A stretch of DNA of 64,000 nt from Toxorhynchites rutilus septentrionalis (GCF_029784135.1 NC_073745.1:57615705-57679704), one strand, 5' to 3'; shown: positions 31,485 through 43,281, counted from the first letter of the stretch. Notes: a model not told the origin generated them from the letters alone. Numbers and translations: made by a program.

Positions 31485-32157
31485 TCACAGTAGGGTCGTG
31501 TCCGAGACACGACCGCATAGTTGACGTAGGATTCCGTTAGATTATCTGTTTATTTTGGATATGTTTGAAGAATTACATCGTTCATCTCTTTGATAATGAT
31601 TCGGTGGCCCTGAAAAGGGCTGTTTTGTTTGGTTGTTGGGTATTGTTTGTTAACTCCACCAGTGTTCACCGAGTGATGATGACAGAAGGATGGTGAACAG
31701 TCGTTGGATGGTGCGTATCAGATAAAAGATACCGAAGTGGAACGAGATATGATGAAAACTGCCCTTTGTGATCTTAGACGAGATGGCTCCTGTGTTATGT
31801 ATGGATGAATAAAATAAAAAAAACTCACCAATGTAATATAAGATAATTACCAATACCGAACACAATTATCTTTTTTTAATATAGAGAAAACTTATTTGAA
31901 ATGGAAAAGGTAATTTCGTTTTATATTTTTTACTTTCTGAGTATTTATTCAACCCAATGCGAATTTTAATTGGACAACAACACCTAATACTATATGTAGA
32001 GCATAGGGGAAATCACTTTTTCTATTAATTCTTCACTTTTCCAGTTTTTCTGCCGTAATAACTTTCCTTGGGTGAAAATGAACACAACAAGCTTTAACCT
32101 AACGACCCGTTCTCGAGCGGGAACAAATCTTGGTTATTATTTATGAAAATTGAAATA
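31485..32157 (-). mobile_element. GH4: type-A GH 3' half, joined to DD37E copy B
   Basis: The 3' end on the minus strand shows CGGAATCCTACGTCAAC, the hairpin GTGTCTCGGACAC and a TGTGA end, followed by AAAA on the plus strand. A histone-type stem-loop lies at 31606-31621 (one changed base). The sequence is nearly the same as GH11 (51568-52291) up to the TA where a DD37E transposon begins in both. Confidence 0.75.
31606..31621 (-). terminator. Histone-type 3' stem-loop in GH4
   Basis: The minus strand reads AGCCCTTTTCAGGGCC with ACCGAATCA downstream. It is the histone 3' processing stem-loop with one outer base pair changed. Confidence 0.65.
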
Positions 32158-33442
32158 AAGGGTGTGTCACATCAAATTGCATCACGGAAAAAACGCTGTA
32201 GAAATTCGCCCAGTAGACCGATCCTTTTGAAAATTTTAGACAGTAAAATAAAAACTATTAAACAACTTTTGGCATTTTCTTTTTATTCATACTTCGAGCC
32301 CAAGCCCGTATGCTCGCACCTTCCTCTTTACCCCGTCCATAAGGTTCTGTACGTCAGGTTGTAGTTTTTTTGAACAGAAATCCATTTTCTCTTGAAGTCC
32401 GCCTCCGATTTGACAACTTTTGGGTTCTTCCGGAGGGCCTGCTTCATAATCGCCCAATATTTCTCTATTGGGCGAAGCTCCGGCGCGTTGGGCGGGTTCA
32501 TTTCCTTTGGCACGAAGGTTACCCCGTTGGCTTCGTACCACTCCAAATCGTCCTTTGAATAGTGGCACGAAGCGAGATCCGGCCAGAAGATGATCGGTCC
32601 CTCGTGCTGCTTCAATAGTGGTAGTAAGCGCTTCTGTAGGCACTCCTTAAGGTAAACCCGCCCGTTTACCGTGCCGGTCATCACGAAGGGGGCGCTCCGC
32701 TTTCCGCAAGAGCAGATCGCTTGCCACACCATGTACTTTTTGGCAAACTTGGATAGGTCCTGCTTGCGAATCTCCTCCGGAACGCTGAATTTGTCCTCTG
32801 CGAAGAAGAACAACAGGCCCGGCAGCTGACGAAAGTCCGCTTTGACGTAGGTTTCGTCGTCCATTACTAGGCAATGCGGCTTCGTCTGCATTTCGGTGTA
32901 CAGCTTCCGGGCTCGCGTCTTCCCCACCATGTTTTGCCTTTCGTCGCGGTTAGGAGCCTTCTGAACCTTATATGTACGAAGGCTGCTTGGTCCGCTGGAC
33001 GAATGAACTTGACAAATTCAGCTTATTGGCGACATCCCGGACCGAACTTCTCGGATCACGTCTAAACTGCTTAACTACGCGCTTGTGATCTTTTTCACTG
33101 ACGGAGCATCCATTTTGCCGTTCTTCACCTTCCGGTGGATGGTTAGGTTCTCGAAGTATCGTTTTAGTACTCTGCTGACCGTGGATTGGACGATTCCCAG
33201 CATCTTACCGATGTCCCGATGTGACAACTCCGGATTCTCGAAATGAGTGCACAGGATTAATTCACGACGCTCTTTTTCGTTCGACGACATTTTTCCAAAT
33301 TTACGAAAAATTGACAGTGAAGCATGGCCAACGTGATCTATACACTCTTATCTGATTATAAGCGAAAGCTGAAAATATAATTCCTAAAAATAAAATTTCT
33401 ACAGCGTTTTTTCCGTGATGCAATTTGATGTGACACACCCTT
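32158..33442 (-). mobile_element. DD37E transposon, copy B, with mismatched flanks
   Basis: Both terminal inverted repeats are present with TA on each side. The left flank is GH4 (type A), whereas the right flank is the middle of a 95-bp repeat unit of GH5 (type C). Flanks from two different host repeats suggest recombination between two DD37E copies, or a deletion. Confidence 0.85.
32328..33290 (-). pseudogene. DD37E transposase, copy B, two frameshifts
   Basis: It starts MSSNEKERRELILCTHFENP. A one-base loss near 33115 (KNGKMDAPSV) and a deletion near 32980 break the frame. The catalytic part from 32930 is open and keeps MDDETYV, WPDLASCHY and ELRPIEKYW with DD37E spacing. Confidence 0.88.
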
Positions 33443-36400
33443 TATTTTTGTTCCGACTGAAATGTGTTTCCCTAACACAGACTTCTAATCCATGGCGCGT
33501 GGGGAAATTGTTATTGCAGATACATGCAAGTCGGGGGCATTTTTGTTCCGGTTGAAATGGTTTTCCCAACTCAAACTTCAGAACCAAGGTGTCTGGGGAA
33601 ATTGGCATTAGGGGCTGTCCACATACCACGTGGACAACTTTAGGGGGGGGTAGGGGTTACGAAAATGTCCATGCTTGTCCACGGTCAAGGGGGAGGGGGT
33701 TTTGATAATGTCCACGTGGACACGCTAAGTATTTTTTAAAGTAAAACATTCAAGTTAGTAGTCAAAATTGAATGAGATCTGTTTTGTATTTACACGATTT
33801 TTTGAATTTCACGCCCGCCCTGAGTACTCAGTATTCATCAACAAAAATACTGAACTGCCTGAGAGTGCTGCTCGGTCAAACATCCATATTTTTTGTCATA
33901 TGACTGAACCTCTTTCCTGAAAAGTATAGTCTAAAGGTAACGCACATGAACTAGGGTCCAATTTATTTCAATCGGTAATAGAGGCCCATTAAATCCACCA
34001 GGATAAAGACACCCAATAACACAAAGAATATTGGATTTTTGTAGTATCAAACATCACGACTTAAGTGCGGGTTGAGTTCAGCTTTTGCTCTTGATGACAA
34101 AACTGTTTGGTTTTTTTTTTCGAGAACTCCCAAGGATTTCTGAACATTGAAACGAACAACAAATTCTTCCATGAGTGTACGGGCCGTATCTCTGGAGATC
34201 TATTTCTTGCAATGATGTTGTTCTTCATTGATGTCTGGTAATTTTTGTTATACGCTCCTCTTGAGTTGTCTGGAAAGTTCATGCTGCTACTGCTGATTAA
34301 TTAAAAGAAAATATTAATCTTTCATGCACATGGATTAGTAGATTCGCTACAGATGTCGAAAATCACCGAGATCACAGAAACGAAACATCACGAAAAACAT
34401 GCATACAACATGCAAACATACAACAATGCATTGACTACATATTAACCCATATTACGGAACCCGATCGGATTTGACATATCGCAATCCGAACGAAATAAAC
34501 TTTTGCATTCTGCATTTCAAGGTTGCAACATTTGTACAATCCGATAGGAATTGACTCGATCAGATGAAGGTGGATAGAGACACGAATTTCGGACGTTTCT
34601 TCGTGCTACGAAAAAGTAAAACAAAGAATATTTTTACCATCCATTATATCACTATTTGTTGATCTATCTTTCAACAATAGAACAAAAATTTAACGGAAAA
34701 AAATATATCCATAATTAGAAGCTGATCAAGTGAGGGGGTTTAAAAAAAGTTGTGCCATGGTGTACAAGATTCCAGCACTTCTGGTTCTCTGAAACAAACA
34801 AATCAAACAGATTCTGAATCAGTAAAGATGCCAACATCGCATGAACCTCGGACAAGTCAAAACGTGTTTTTTTAATAAAATGGGGGAAATTTGAATAAAA
34901 AAAATGCTGTTTAAAACATTTTTTAAAAATAGTAATGTAACGAAATTATGATTTTTTTATAGAAAATACATGTAGCGTTGCCTGAACGGTCTTGGCTTTC
35001 TTTCATACAACTAAAACTCGACCAATCGTGTTAGCGTGCAACTCTCGACTCTTTTATTTTTCCGACATTAATTCTACAAACTAATTCTTCTACCTTCGAA
35101 TTTCTGGGGAGGCGCTTGAAGTTACCCCGCTATATCTGCCGATAAATAATTACGCGCCGAGTAATCAAAAAATGTCCCGTGTGTGTTGAACTGCCACGAA
35201 CCGAATGGAAACTTGAGATTTGTTTCACTCGCACAAAAATAACAAAATTGATGTACGTAAAAAAATGTAGACTCGGTAACAACATAATGTAATTAGAGAA
35301 GTGTTCGATTTTCGACAAGGGTGATGCACTTTTGGATCTTGACGACAAAGCGCAAGTGTGCTTCAATGAAATATGAAAAATGGAGCGAAGCATTCTCCAA
35401 GCGTCTCTACATACATATATGGAGGAATTAGGGTCGCTTCATACATACAGATTGTATTCATATAAACATAGATCGGATAAGTAGAACTTGAGATATCGTG
35501 TAAGCCAGTTTGAAAAAAACATGTTTCGAGAAAAACGCGTTTGAAGTTAATTGTTATGGCCGTACTAGATAAGATATCACATCACTAAAATATCTATAAC
35601 TTGGTTAATAATGAGATTTTCAAAAAGTCTCTTCTATGGTATATTCTTAAATGTCTGAATTAGAGAAATATGAAGAAAAAAAAATTGATTTTTTTCATTT
35701 CAAGACTAGAATACCCTCTTAAAGAAGGCAACATTGTGCTGATTTCAAATCCGACCAGATTCCGGAATAAGGATTTATTTTACCGAAAAACACTTGAAGG
35801 GACTTATCTCAATTTGCAATTCGTTTCATAAACGCGACGAAAATACATATTTGTAGTGAATTGTAAAGGGTAAATCATTTACAAGAATGTTGAGTTAAAA
35901 TAAATCTTAGCAAGTGAATGGAACCCCGAAGCAGGTTTTCACTTGAAGAAAGTTATGGCTGGGTCTGGTAGGACTGGAAGAAAATCTGTATCATAAGCTT
36001 CTACCAAGCAACTAGTTTCGATGAATTCCAACAAGTACTGCTAGCAGCTGAACGTATGAAAATCAACATTCCAGAACGCTTCTAAAACTCCACCCGACTT
36101 ACACACTAGATATTGCTTCTTCAGATTATTAACTGTTAAGATTCTTGTAAGAACTTCAACTTACTGCATAGCATAAGGTCTGAGGGGATGGAATTCTCAA
36201 GTTGCATGAAGATGCTGAAATATTCAGGAAAAAACGGTGCATCTATGATCGAAAAAATGTATGTCTACAAAAATATGCTTTTGGTTTTTTCCTTAGAACC
36301 GGTACGAATTTTTCAGTACAATATTTAGCATGGTTTAACAATTCAGGGTTGTAGGTCAACGGAATCATCGATCACGATGATACTGCAGATGTTTTGTTTT

Positions 36401-36959
36401 TACTAGGTTCATTATAGCCATCAGTCACTACCGAACCTGTAAAAGCGAAAGTCATTGGTGTTTACACGAGAAAATTCTGTTTTCAAACAAAATACTTGAT
36501 TTCATTGTCTGATTTTTTGAAAACTCAAACAGCCAGCTAGCTTTAATAAAAATACTCGAGAATAAGCTTACAATCGATAACCGGAGGAATGTCCACGTGG
36601 ACAACAGGGGGAGGGGTATAAGGAATGTCCACGCTTGTCCACTGAGGGGGAGGGGGGTGTCTAAAATCATGCTTCTTCTGTCCACGTGGTATGTGGACAG
36701 CCCCTTACAAACTCATGCAAGTCGGGGGTATTTTTGTTCCGACTGAAATGTGTTTGTCTAACACAGACTTCAAAACCAAGATGTCATCATACCAAACGTA
36801 AAAGGACTGTCATTAAACTTACTTGTAACGAAGAACATAATCTATTCAAATGCATGAACTAAATCATTCAATCAAGAACTAAATAAATACAAACAAATGA
36901 TTGCCAAGCTAAGGTAATCAACCTTGCGGATATATATATCATAGATATAACCCACCCAT
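33443..36959 (+). mobile_element. GH5: type-C GH 3' half interrupted by a TIR element
   Basis: It begins inside a 95-bp repeat unit next to DD37E copy B, is interrupted at 33611-36704, and resumes with the rest of the same unit. It ends CCTTGCGGATATATATATCA and GATATAACCCACCCA, followed by a run of at least eight T. The 5' hairpin end is missing. Confidence 0.65.
33611..36704. mobile_element. 3.1-kb TIR element, PIF/Harbinger-like, with TTA duplication
   Basis: The ends GGGGCTGTCCACATACCACG (left) and the same sequence inverted at the right extend for about 25 bp. TTA lies at 33608-33610 and 36705-36707, and the target was TTACAAA inside a 95-bp repeat. G-rich subterminal copies of GTCCACGTGGAC recur at both ends. 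A 3-bp TWA duplication fits PIF/Harbinger, but I recognise no transposase; the longest ORFs (about 75-90 codons) look like chance. The interior is otherwise AT-rich without recognised genes. Confidence 0.65.
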
Positions 36960-39303
36960 TTTTTTTTCACCAATTGCAAAGAATCGTGTTATTATATCAC
37001 ATAGAAAATCGGTTTAGTACGAAAAGTTAACTCCAATTAATATATTTTAATTCCAATATTAATTAACATAGAGGTAGGGTAGAGTTTGTTGCACGATGCA
37101 TAGCTTGTTTTCATTTTAACAGCTGATGTAGAATCGTTACAAACACGTTGGTAAACCAAACAGCAACCACAGCACTACTAGCAACTAAAGGAATTACAAA
37201 TACAATTAATTATAACGGCAAGCAATTTCCAGAAAATTATTAAAATGAGTCTAACTATTTTTTTCTCAGTGTGGCAATAAATCAATTATTCTATTATTTT
37301 TTATCATATTGAATAATGTACTGTTGAAAAGTATTCGATTAGTTGATGAACGATTAATTCCATAAATCGGGGATCACTAGTTGCGACTATTTGATTTAGG
37401 GCCTGATTCCGAACGTTACTTCATGGTGAAAACGAAATGAATTGTATGCAAGATTATACGCACTTCATATCGTTTTCACCGTGGAGTGGCATTCATGATC
37501 AGGCGCTTAGAAACATTTCTAAATTTACACAATTTGAAATATTTCGAAGTGTGTGAGCTGATACGCAAACCTGTAATAGAATCGTTCACATGATACATCG
37601 AGTGTGACGCACGTTACGATATTTTTCATAACGCTAACGCTAGCATAACGTTGCGCAGCATTTGCACGGGAATATTTCATCGTAAGGTGCAGTGACGGAT
37701 AGGCGGTAATTTCAGCTGCATTTCTCAGTTTGCTACAGCACTCTACAGAGCGAAAATCCTGCGATTTCCGTGTCTCAATCGAACCGAATGCTCATCGCAA
37801 AGTGATCTTATGCAGAAGTGCATCGCTTCTGTTACGAGCCATGTGGCATCTTAATACGTATCGTACCCCCACCGGGGGGGATATCGAATTTCACGTGCGA
37901 AGGATTCGCACTCAAGCGCGAAACCACAACGGGGCTGCTGCTGATGCTGCACGAGTATGGTCCATTCGTTCGTCCGTCCGTTCGTTTTCTGCCAGAATCG
38001 AGAGGAAGCTGTCCAAATTCGCTGTCGAGTTATCTGGAAGTAATCGATGTCATCAACTGGATGCGATAGTCAGTCCCGGTAAAATTGAGGGAATCGCTTC
38101 GGGAGTGTGCTGTTGGTATCAAATTTTATTGGAAGGAGGTTTCGTACGCAGTTAAAAAATATGAAATATTAAAATACAAAAAGTTCATCGCTCTTGAAAG
38201 GTGTTGTCCTGTCAATTAGGCTAGTATTGATCCTAACAGCTTTGGTCACATCAGAGCTTCGATTTTTTTTGCTGTCCAGAGAAAAAAAAACGAGGGTTCG
38301 AAGCACTTTTGCGTGAGAATCGAAAAAAGTCGGCGAACTCCTGGATGCAGTCATCGAACCGGTGCCGTACGTGTGCTCGCGAAGATATTTTGAGTAGCTT
38401 GAAACGAAATTGACAGTTTGTCAAAACTGGTGCTGTGTTTTTTTTTTGCTGCTGCTCTCTGCCAATTAAACCTTCGACCAGATTCAACGCCTGAAGGTGT
38501 GAAAATATTTTTAACACCTCTCCGGGGAGGCCAATCTGATGAAGTACGCACATCATACGCAGTCGCGCGTTTTCCGGTTCATTAGGCGTCCGGTATTTGG
38601 GGTCACTCTGCAACTCCGGTGGTCAGTTCGAATGCGCACAAGGGTACAATTTTTACGATAATAGTCGAGTCAAGTCACGCACGAAGAAGTAAAGGCGTGG
38701 AAATTTGGGGGGTCACTGGAAAGACACGCCATACGCGGTTGTGTTTTGTTTCTATGCACTTCCCCCGCAGATATTTTCGTTTTCGGTTATCCATTCTCGG
38801 ATTGGCTGGCTGACTATTTTTTCTCAGCCTGCGGACGGTTTGCATGCAGGAAATGATCAAAAACGGTAGTTTTTCGTAATTTGATTTCATTTGTTCTTTA
38901 GGTGGTGATTATGTATTTTTTATTTTGTTTTTTAAAATAGAGTGTAGCGGTTTTCTTCGAAAGGGGACATGCAAAAGGGCTTTTAGTTCACTTCTATAAC
39001 TTTTAGGGGAATCAAACGAATGATTACGTGAGGTCATAGGAAATCAGTAATCATTGAGTTGAGTTCTGTTAGTCACGGATTCCTAAACTGCCGTTTCACG
39101 TAGATTACCGCTCTGGTTTGAGAGGATAAATGTCAGAGGCTGACGATTACGTACACCCAAACTAGCGTTGCTAGAAAGCATTTCATTTTCGGCAGAAACC
39201 ATGTCTTTTCATGCCTTGTAGCGTGAATGAGCTAATAATGTCATCTGTCCCCCAACATTTAAAAATGTTTGTATGTATGGAAGCAGACATCTCTTTCTTT
39301 TTT
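36960..39303 (+). other. Mostly non-repetitive block, no supported gene
   Basis: 37700-38900 is relatively GC-rich and contains overlapping open frames on both strands (for example 37730-38155 plus and 38251-38613 minus). None shows a recognisable domain or splice structure. It could be intergenic or regulatory sequence of a flanking gene. Confidence 0.35.
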
Positions 39304-40946
39304 ACGTAGGATTACGTCTTTCGGGAACACATAGGGGTACAAACTGAAAATAGAAAATCGAGCACATTGTGAAAATTGTCCAATTTCAAACGCTTCTTGC
39401 TCAGTCATTTCATGATGGATTGCTAAAATTTTGGCGTCAATCGATTTCGGCACTCCATAACATTTTTTGACGTGGGACTACGTCTAACCGGAATATATGG
39501 AGGGTAAAATGAAAACCTAAACACAGAACATGCAGGAAAAAATGAAAGATTTCGAATGCTTATAGCTCGAACATTTCGTACTGGATAGGAGAGATGTTTG
39601 CATCACTTGATAGGGAATATTTCTACGCATCTATCGCAACTAACAAAATGTTGTTTTTCATTAGATAAACAATTGAATAACTGTAAAATATTAGGCGTTA
39701 TCTAAACGCCCTAACTGCATCGTTTTGATTGGCCCGATTTACGGTTTCCCTAACACAGCCATCAAAACCAAGCAGCCTTGGGGAAATCGACATTGCAAAT
39801 ACATGAAAGTAGGGGGACTTTTGTTCTCAAATGTTCCCTAACACAGACTTTAAAACCAAGCAGCGAAATCGGCATTGCAAACACACGAAAGAGCCTAGAG
39901 GCGAGTGAACTGAAAAGTTTAAACCCTCTTAAAGCCAAAAAGAAGAAAAAGAACACACGAAAGTAGGGGGAGCTTTTGTTCCCACCGAAATGTGTTCCCT
40001 AATAGAGATTTCTAAACCAAGGTGCCTGGAGAAATCGGTATTTCAAATTCATGCAAGTCGGGGGTATTTTTGTTCCGACTGGAATGTGTTTCCCTAACAC
40101 AGACTTCAAAACCGTGGTTTCTGGGGAAAACGGCTCTGCAAATAAATGCAAACTGCGAGTACTTTTGTCCTCGCTTGCCTTTGTGCAGAGTGGAATATGT
40201 CTGTCCTAACATGATCTTCTAAACTTAGGAACCTGGGAAAATCGTGCAGCCACTAGAAGCGAATGAACTTCCCAGTTTCAAGCAAATTCGAGATTCGAGA
40301 AGTATGTACACTTTTGGGATGTAAACTTCAGAGGGAAATGTAAAATAAAATAATCGTTTGATAATTTTTTTTGTCTTTATTGGAAAGATTTTCAGCCTTA
40401 GGCTGGTTCATCAAACGTTTGATAATTCTTCCGTACATATATTTTGTTCTAGTCATCATACCAAACGTAAAAGGTCCGTCATTAAATTTACTTGTAACGA
40501 AGAACAATCAATCACAATAAATGAATTGACTTTACACGGCATTTGTTCATGTTTTTCACTCACAGAGCAAATATATTGAACTCAATTGAATTTGGAAACT
40601 GTTCCATTCAATCAAGAATTTAATCAATACAAACGAATGATTGCTCAGCTAAGGTAGTTCCACGTGAACCTTGCGGTTATATCATAGATATAACCCACTA
40701 ATTTTTTTATATTAAAGAAAATAATATATGTCATGAAATTAACTATCAAACAATTGGAAAATCTCAACCCCTATCCTAACGGAAATACCCACTCCTGATT
40801 GGTCAAAATTGACGACACATGCGGCGGGTCCCTATCAGAGATATTTAAACCAAGCTGCCTGGGAGAATCGACATTGCAAATATATGCAATTCGGGGGTCA
40901 TCTTTATATTGCAAGTAAGGTGAGTGATACGATTAATTCTAGCAAA
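39304..40946 (+). mobile_element. GH6: GH element interrupted by GH7
   Basis: The 5' end is TTTTTT|ACGTAGGATTACGTC (first G lost). After about 165 bp GH7 is inserted in a T run. GH6 resumes at about 40702 with ATATTAAAGAAAATAATA, a CCAAT-type TGATTGGTCAAAATTGACG and one 95-bp unit. Its 3' end is not visible; tandem units at 40947 follow. Confidence 0.65.
39469..40701 (+). mobile_element. GH7: type-C GH element with a 95-bp repeat array
   Basis: It starts TTTTTT|GACGTGGGACTACGTC, with a CCAAT-type TTTTGATTGGCCCGATTT at about 39725, then about five 95-bp units (39745-40235, one broken by a short insertion). It ends with GCGGTTATATCATAGATATA and ACCCACTA before seven T. Confidence 0.75.
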
Positions 40947-41332
40947 TCTTTATATATGAAAGAGAGTTTTTCCCACGTGAGTATAACTCATCATCACGAG
41001 AGAACGGCTGATCAGATCCACGTCGCCCATATATTTTGTGAGTTTATCTTCACCCAAATTAGAATGATAGAGTACTTAGGAAAATATTTGAGTTGATTAG
41101 AAAAAAAAATTGAAAAATTGGCTATGCATATCTTTATATATAAAAGAAGGATTTTCCCACGTAAGTGTAAAATATCATCACGGGAGAACGGTTGATCAGA
41201 TCTACGCCATCCATATATTTTGCGAGTTTATCTTTTGGGTAAAGATAAACTCGCAAAATGATAGATTACTTTGGAAAATATTTGAGATGATTAGAAAAAT
41301 TCGGAAAAATTGACTATGCATATCTTTATATA
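40947..41332 (+). repeat. Two imperfect tandem units of about 185 bp
   Basis: Both units start ATCTTTATATAT(G/A)AAAG, include TTTTCCCACGT(G/A)AGT and end TATGCAT. A third partial unit (ATCTTTATATAT) runs directly into the mariner M2 terminus. The second unit contains an internal inverted repeat (GAGTTTATCTTT against AAAGATAAACTC). Confidence 0.55.
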
Positions 41333-41571
41333 TATTGGGTTGGGGAAAAAGAAATGTCGTATATTGTCAATATATGGCAACATTTAAACATATCTTGTGT
41401 TGTACTTACCTGTACGTATCGGTTCATACTATACTATACGGCTATTTAAAGACGACAATCTGTGCTACAAGTGTCGTTTTGACAGTGTTGTGATTGTCCT
41501 TTTCAGTCTCAAGTTATAGCGCGTCAAAGATGGAGTCCACCAAGCAAGAAATTCGCCATATTTTACATTTT

Positions 41572-42890
41572 GACGTAGGATTACGTCTTTCGGGAACATA
41601 TTGGGGTACAAATTGAAAATCGAAAATCGAGCTCATCGTGAAAATTGTCCAATTTCAAACGCTTATTGCTCAGTCAATTCATGATGGATTGATGAAATTT
41701 TTGCGTCAATCGATTCCGGCACTCTATAACAATTTTTTGTATTGAATAAAATAATATATATCATTAAACTTACTATCAAACAATTGAAAAATCTCAACCC
41801 CTATCCTAACGGAAATACCCACTTCTGATTGGTCGAAATTGACGACACATGCGACGGTTCCCTAACAGAGACATCAAAACCAAGCTGTCTGGGGGAAATC
41901 AGCATTGCAAATACATGAAAGTAGGGGGAGCTTTTGCTCCCACCGAAATGTGTTCCCTAACAGAGACATCAAAATCAAACCTGATGGAAATCGACATTTC
42001 AAATACATGAAAGTCGGGGACATCTTCATATTGCAAGTAAGGAGAGTGATACGATTTATTCTAGCAAATAAAAATTAAATTTGGAACTATAATTTTGGTT
42101 GCTTCGTGAAATTCCATATTAATGTCCGATTGTGCATTGTGAAAAATTTAGCACAAGTGTAAGTGTAAAATTGTATACGATAGCCGTTGTGTTGACGCTT
42201 CCCCGCACAACATCGAGTCTCACTCGTGGTGTACTTGCATAACATAGGGCACTAGAACAGAGCAGAGTAGTGAAATCAATTGATTTGTGACGTATTAAAT
42301 AATACGTGAAGGGGTTAAAGGTTAAGGAAAGTTTAACGGCGAGAAAAATTGGAAAAGAGAAGAAATAGTGATTTCCCATATGCTTTACATATATTATTAG
42401 GTGTTGTTAGTCCAATTAAAATTCGCATTGGGTTGAATAAACAATTCCCATTTCAAATATATTTTCGCTATATTAAAGTAACATGTTTTTACTGATGAGA
42501 AAAATTGATAATTGTGTTCGGTATTAATAATTATCTTATATTACAGTGGTGAATTTTTTTTCTTTATTTCATCCATACATATCACATAAGGCATCTCGTC
42601 TAGGATCACAGAGGGCGGTTCTCATCATGTCTCGTTCCACTTCGGTATCCTTTATCTGATACGCACCATCCAACGACTGTTTATCATCCTTCTGTCATCA
42701 CCCGTTAAACACTGGTGGAATGAACAAACAATACCAAACAACCAAACAAAACGGCCCTTTTCAGGTCCACCAAATCATTCTTAAAGAGCTTAACGATGTA
42801 ATTCTTCAAACATATCCAAAATCAACAGATAACCTAACGAAATCCTACGTCAATTATGCGGTCGTGTCTCGGACACAACCCTCATGTGAC
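41572..42890 (+). mobile_element. GH8: complete type-A GH element
   Basis: It starts TTTT|GACGTAGGATTACGTC and ends AATCCTACGTCAATTATGCG, then GTGTCTCGGACAC and CTCATGTGAC|TTTTT. Mariner M1 gives the empty target (ACGTTTTTACTACC), showing a TTTT duplication. Contents: CCAAT-type TTCTGATTGGTCGAAATT near 41825, two 95-bp units, a spacer and a histone-type stem-loop at 42753-42768. It is almost the same as GH14 in the opposite orientation. Confidence 0.82.
42753..42768 (+). terminator. Histone-type 3' stem-loop in GH8
   Basis: GGCCCTTTTCAGGTCC is preceded by CCAAACAAAAC and followed by ACCAAATC, the usual flanks of histone 3' ends. One stem position is a wobble or mismatch. Confidence 0.7.
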
Positions 42891-43265
42891 TTTTTACTAC
42901 CTGCGAGATAAAACTGCAACGAAGGCGACCGAAAAAATTCGTGTAGTTTATGGACTCGATACTGTAACGATTCGCACAGCACAGCGTTGGTTTGATCGAT
43001 TTCGTTCTGATGTAGTGGCTGTCGAAGATACACCCCGTACTAGCACTCGCTCCATTGGCCAGGAACTGGGTATAGACCATAAAACCGTTTGGAACCATTT
43101 GCAGAAGATTGGATTCCAAAAAAAGCTGCATGTATGTAAGAAAGTCACAGGAGGATTGTGTCCGAGACACGACCGTATAGTTGACGTAGGATTCCGTTAA
43201 GCTATCTGTTGATTTTGGATATGTTTGAAGAATTACATCGTTCATCTCTTTGATAATGATTCGGT

Positions 43266-43281
43266 GGCCCTGAAAAGGGCC
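43266..43281 (-). terminator. Perfect histone-type 3' stem-loop in GH9
   Basis: The minus strand reads GGCCCTTTTCAGGGCC with ACAAAAC upstream and ACCGAATC downstream: a perfect 6-bp stem and TTTC loop matching the histone consensus. Confidence 0.75.

Larger units (their letters stand above)
41335..43143 (+). mobile_element. mariner M2, split by GH8 and cut by GH9
   Basis: The left end TTGGGTTGGGGAAAAAGAAA follows TA. GH8 (41572-42890) splits the transposase after MESTKQEIRHIL; the gene resumes at 42891 with FYYLRDKTATK. The 3' half is lost at the GH9 insertion at 43144. Confidence 0.8.
41530..43143 (+). pseudogene. mariner transposase in two pieces around GH8
   Basis: The first piece is 41530-41571 (MESTKQEIRHIL). 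The second is 42891-43143, which covers the helix-turn-helix region (TIRTAQRWFDRFRSD) and continues SIGQELGIDHKTVWNHLQKI, further than in M1. No catalytic domain remains. Confidence 0.82.

Noticed and set aside
37730..38155. 141-codon frame as a gene
   Set aside because: There is no domain, no splice context and a competing minus-strand frame. Arg/Ser-rich composition follows from local GC content.
42550..42890. Type-A GH body as a captured H3 or H4 gene
   Set aside because: The stem-loop is convincing, but I tried reading the upstream 400 bases against H2B, H3 and H4 and found no continuous match.
41572..42890. Firm assignment of GH elements to Helentrons
   Set aside because: The hairpin and asymmetric inverted repeats fit, but the net gain of TTTT at two empty sites does not, and no Rep/helicase is present in the window.
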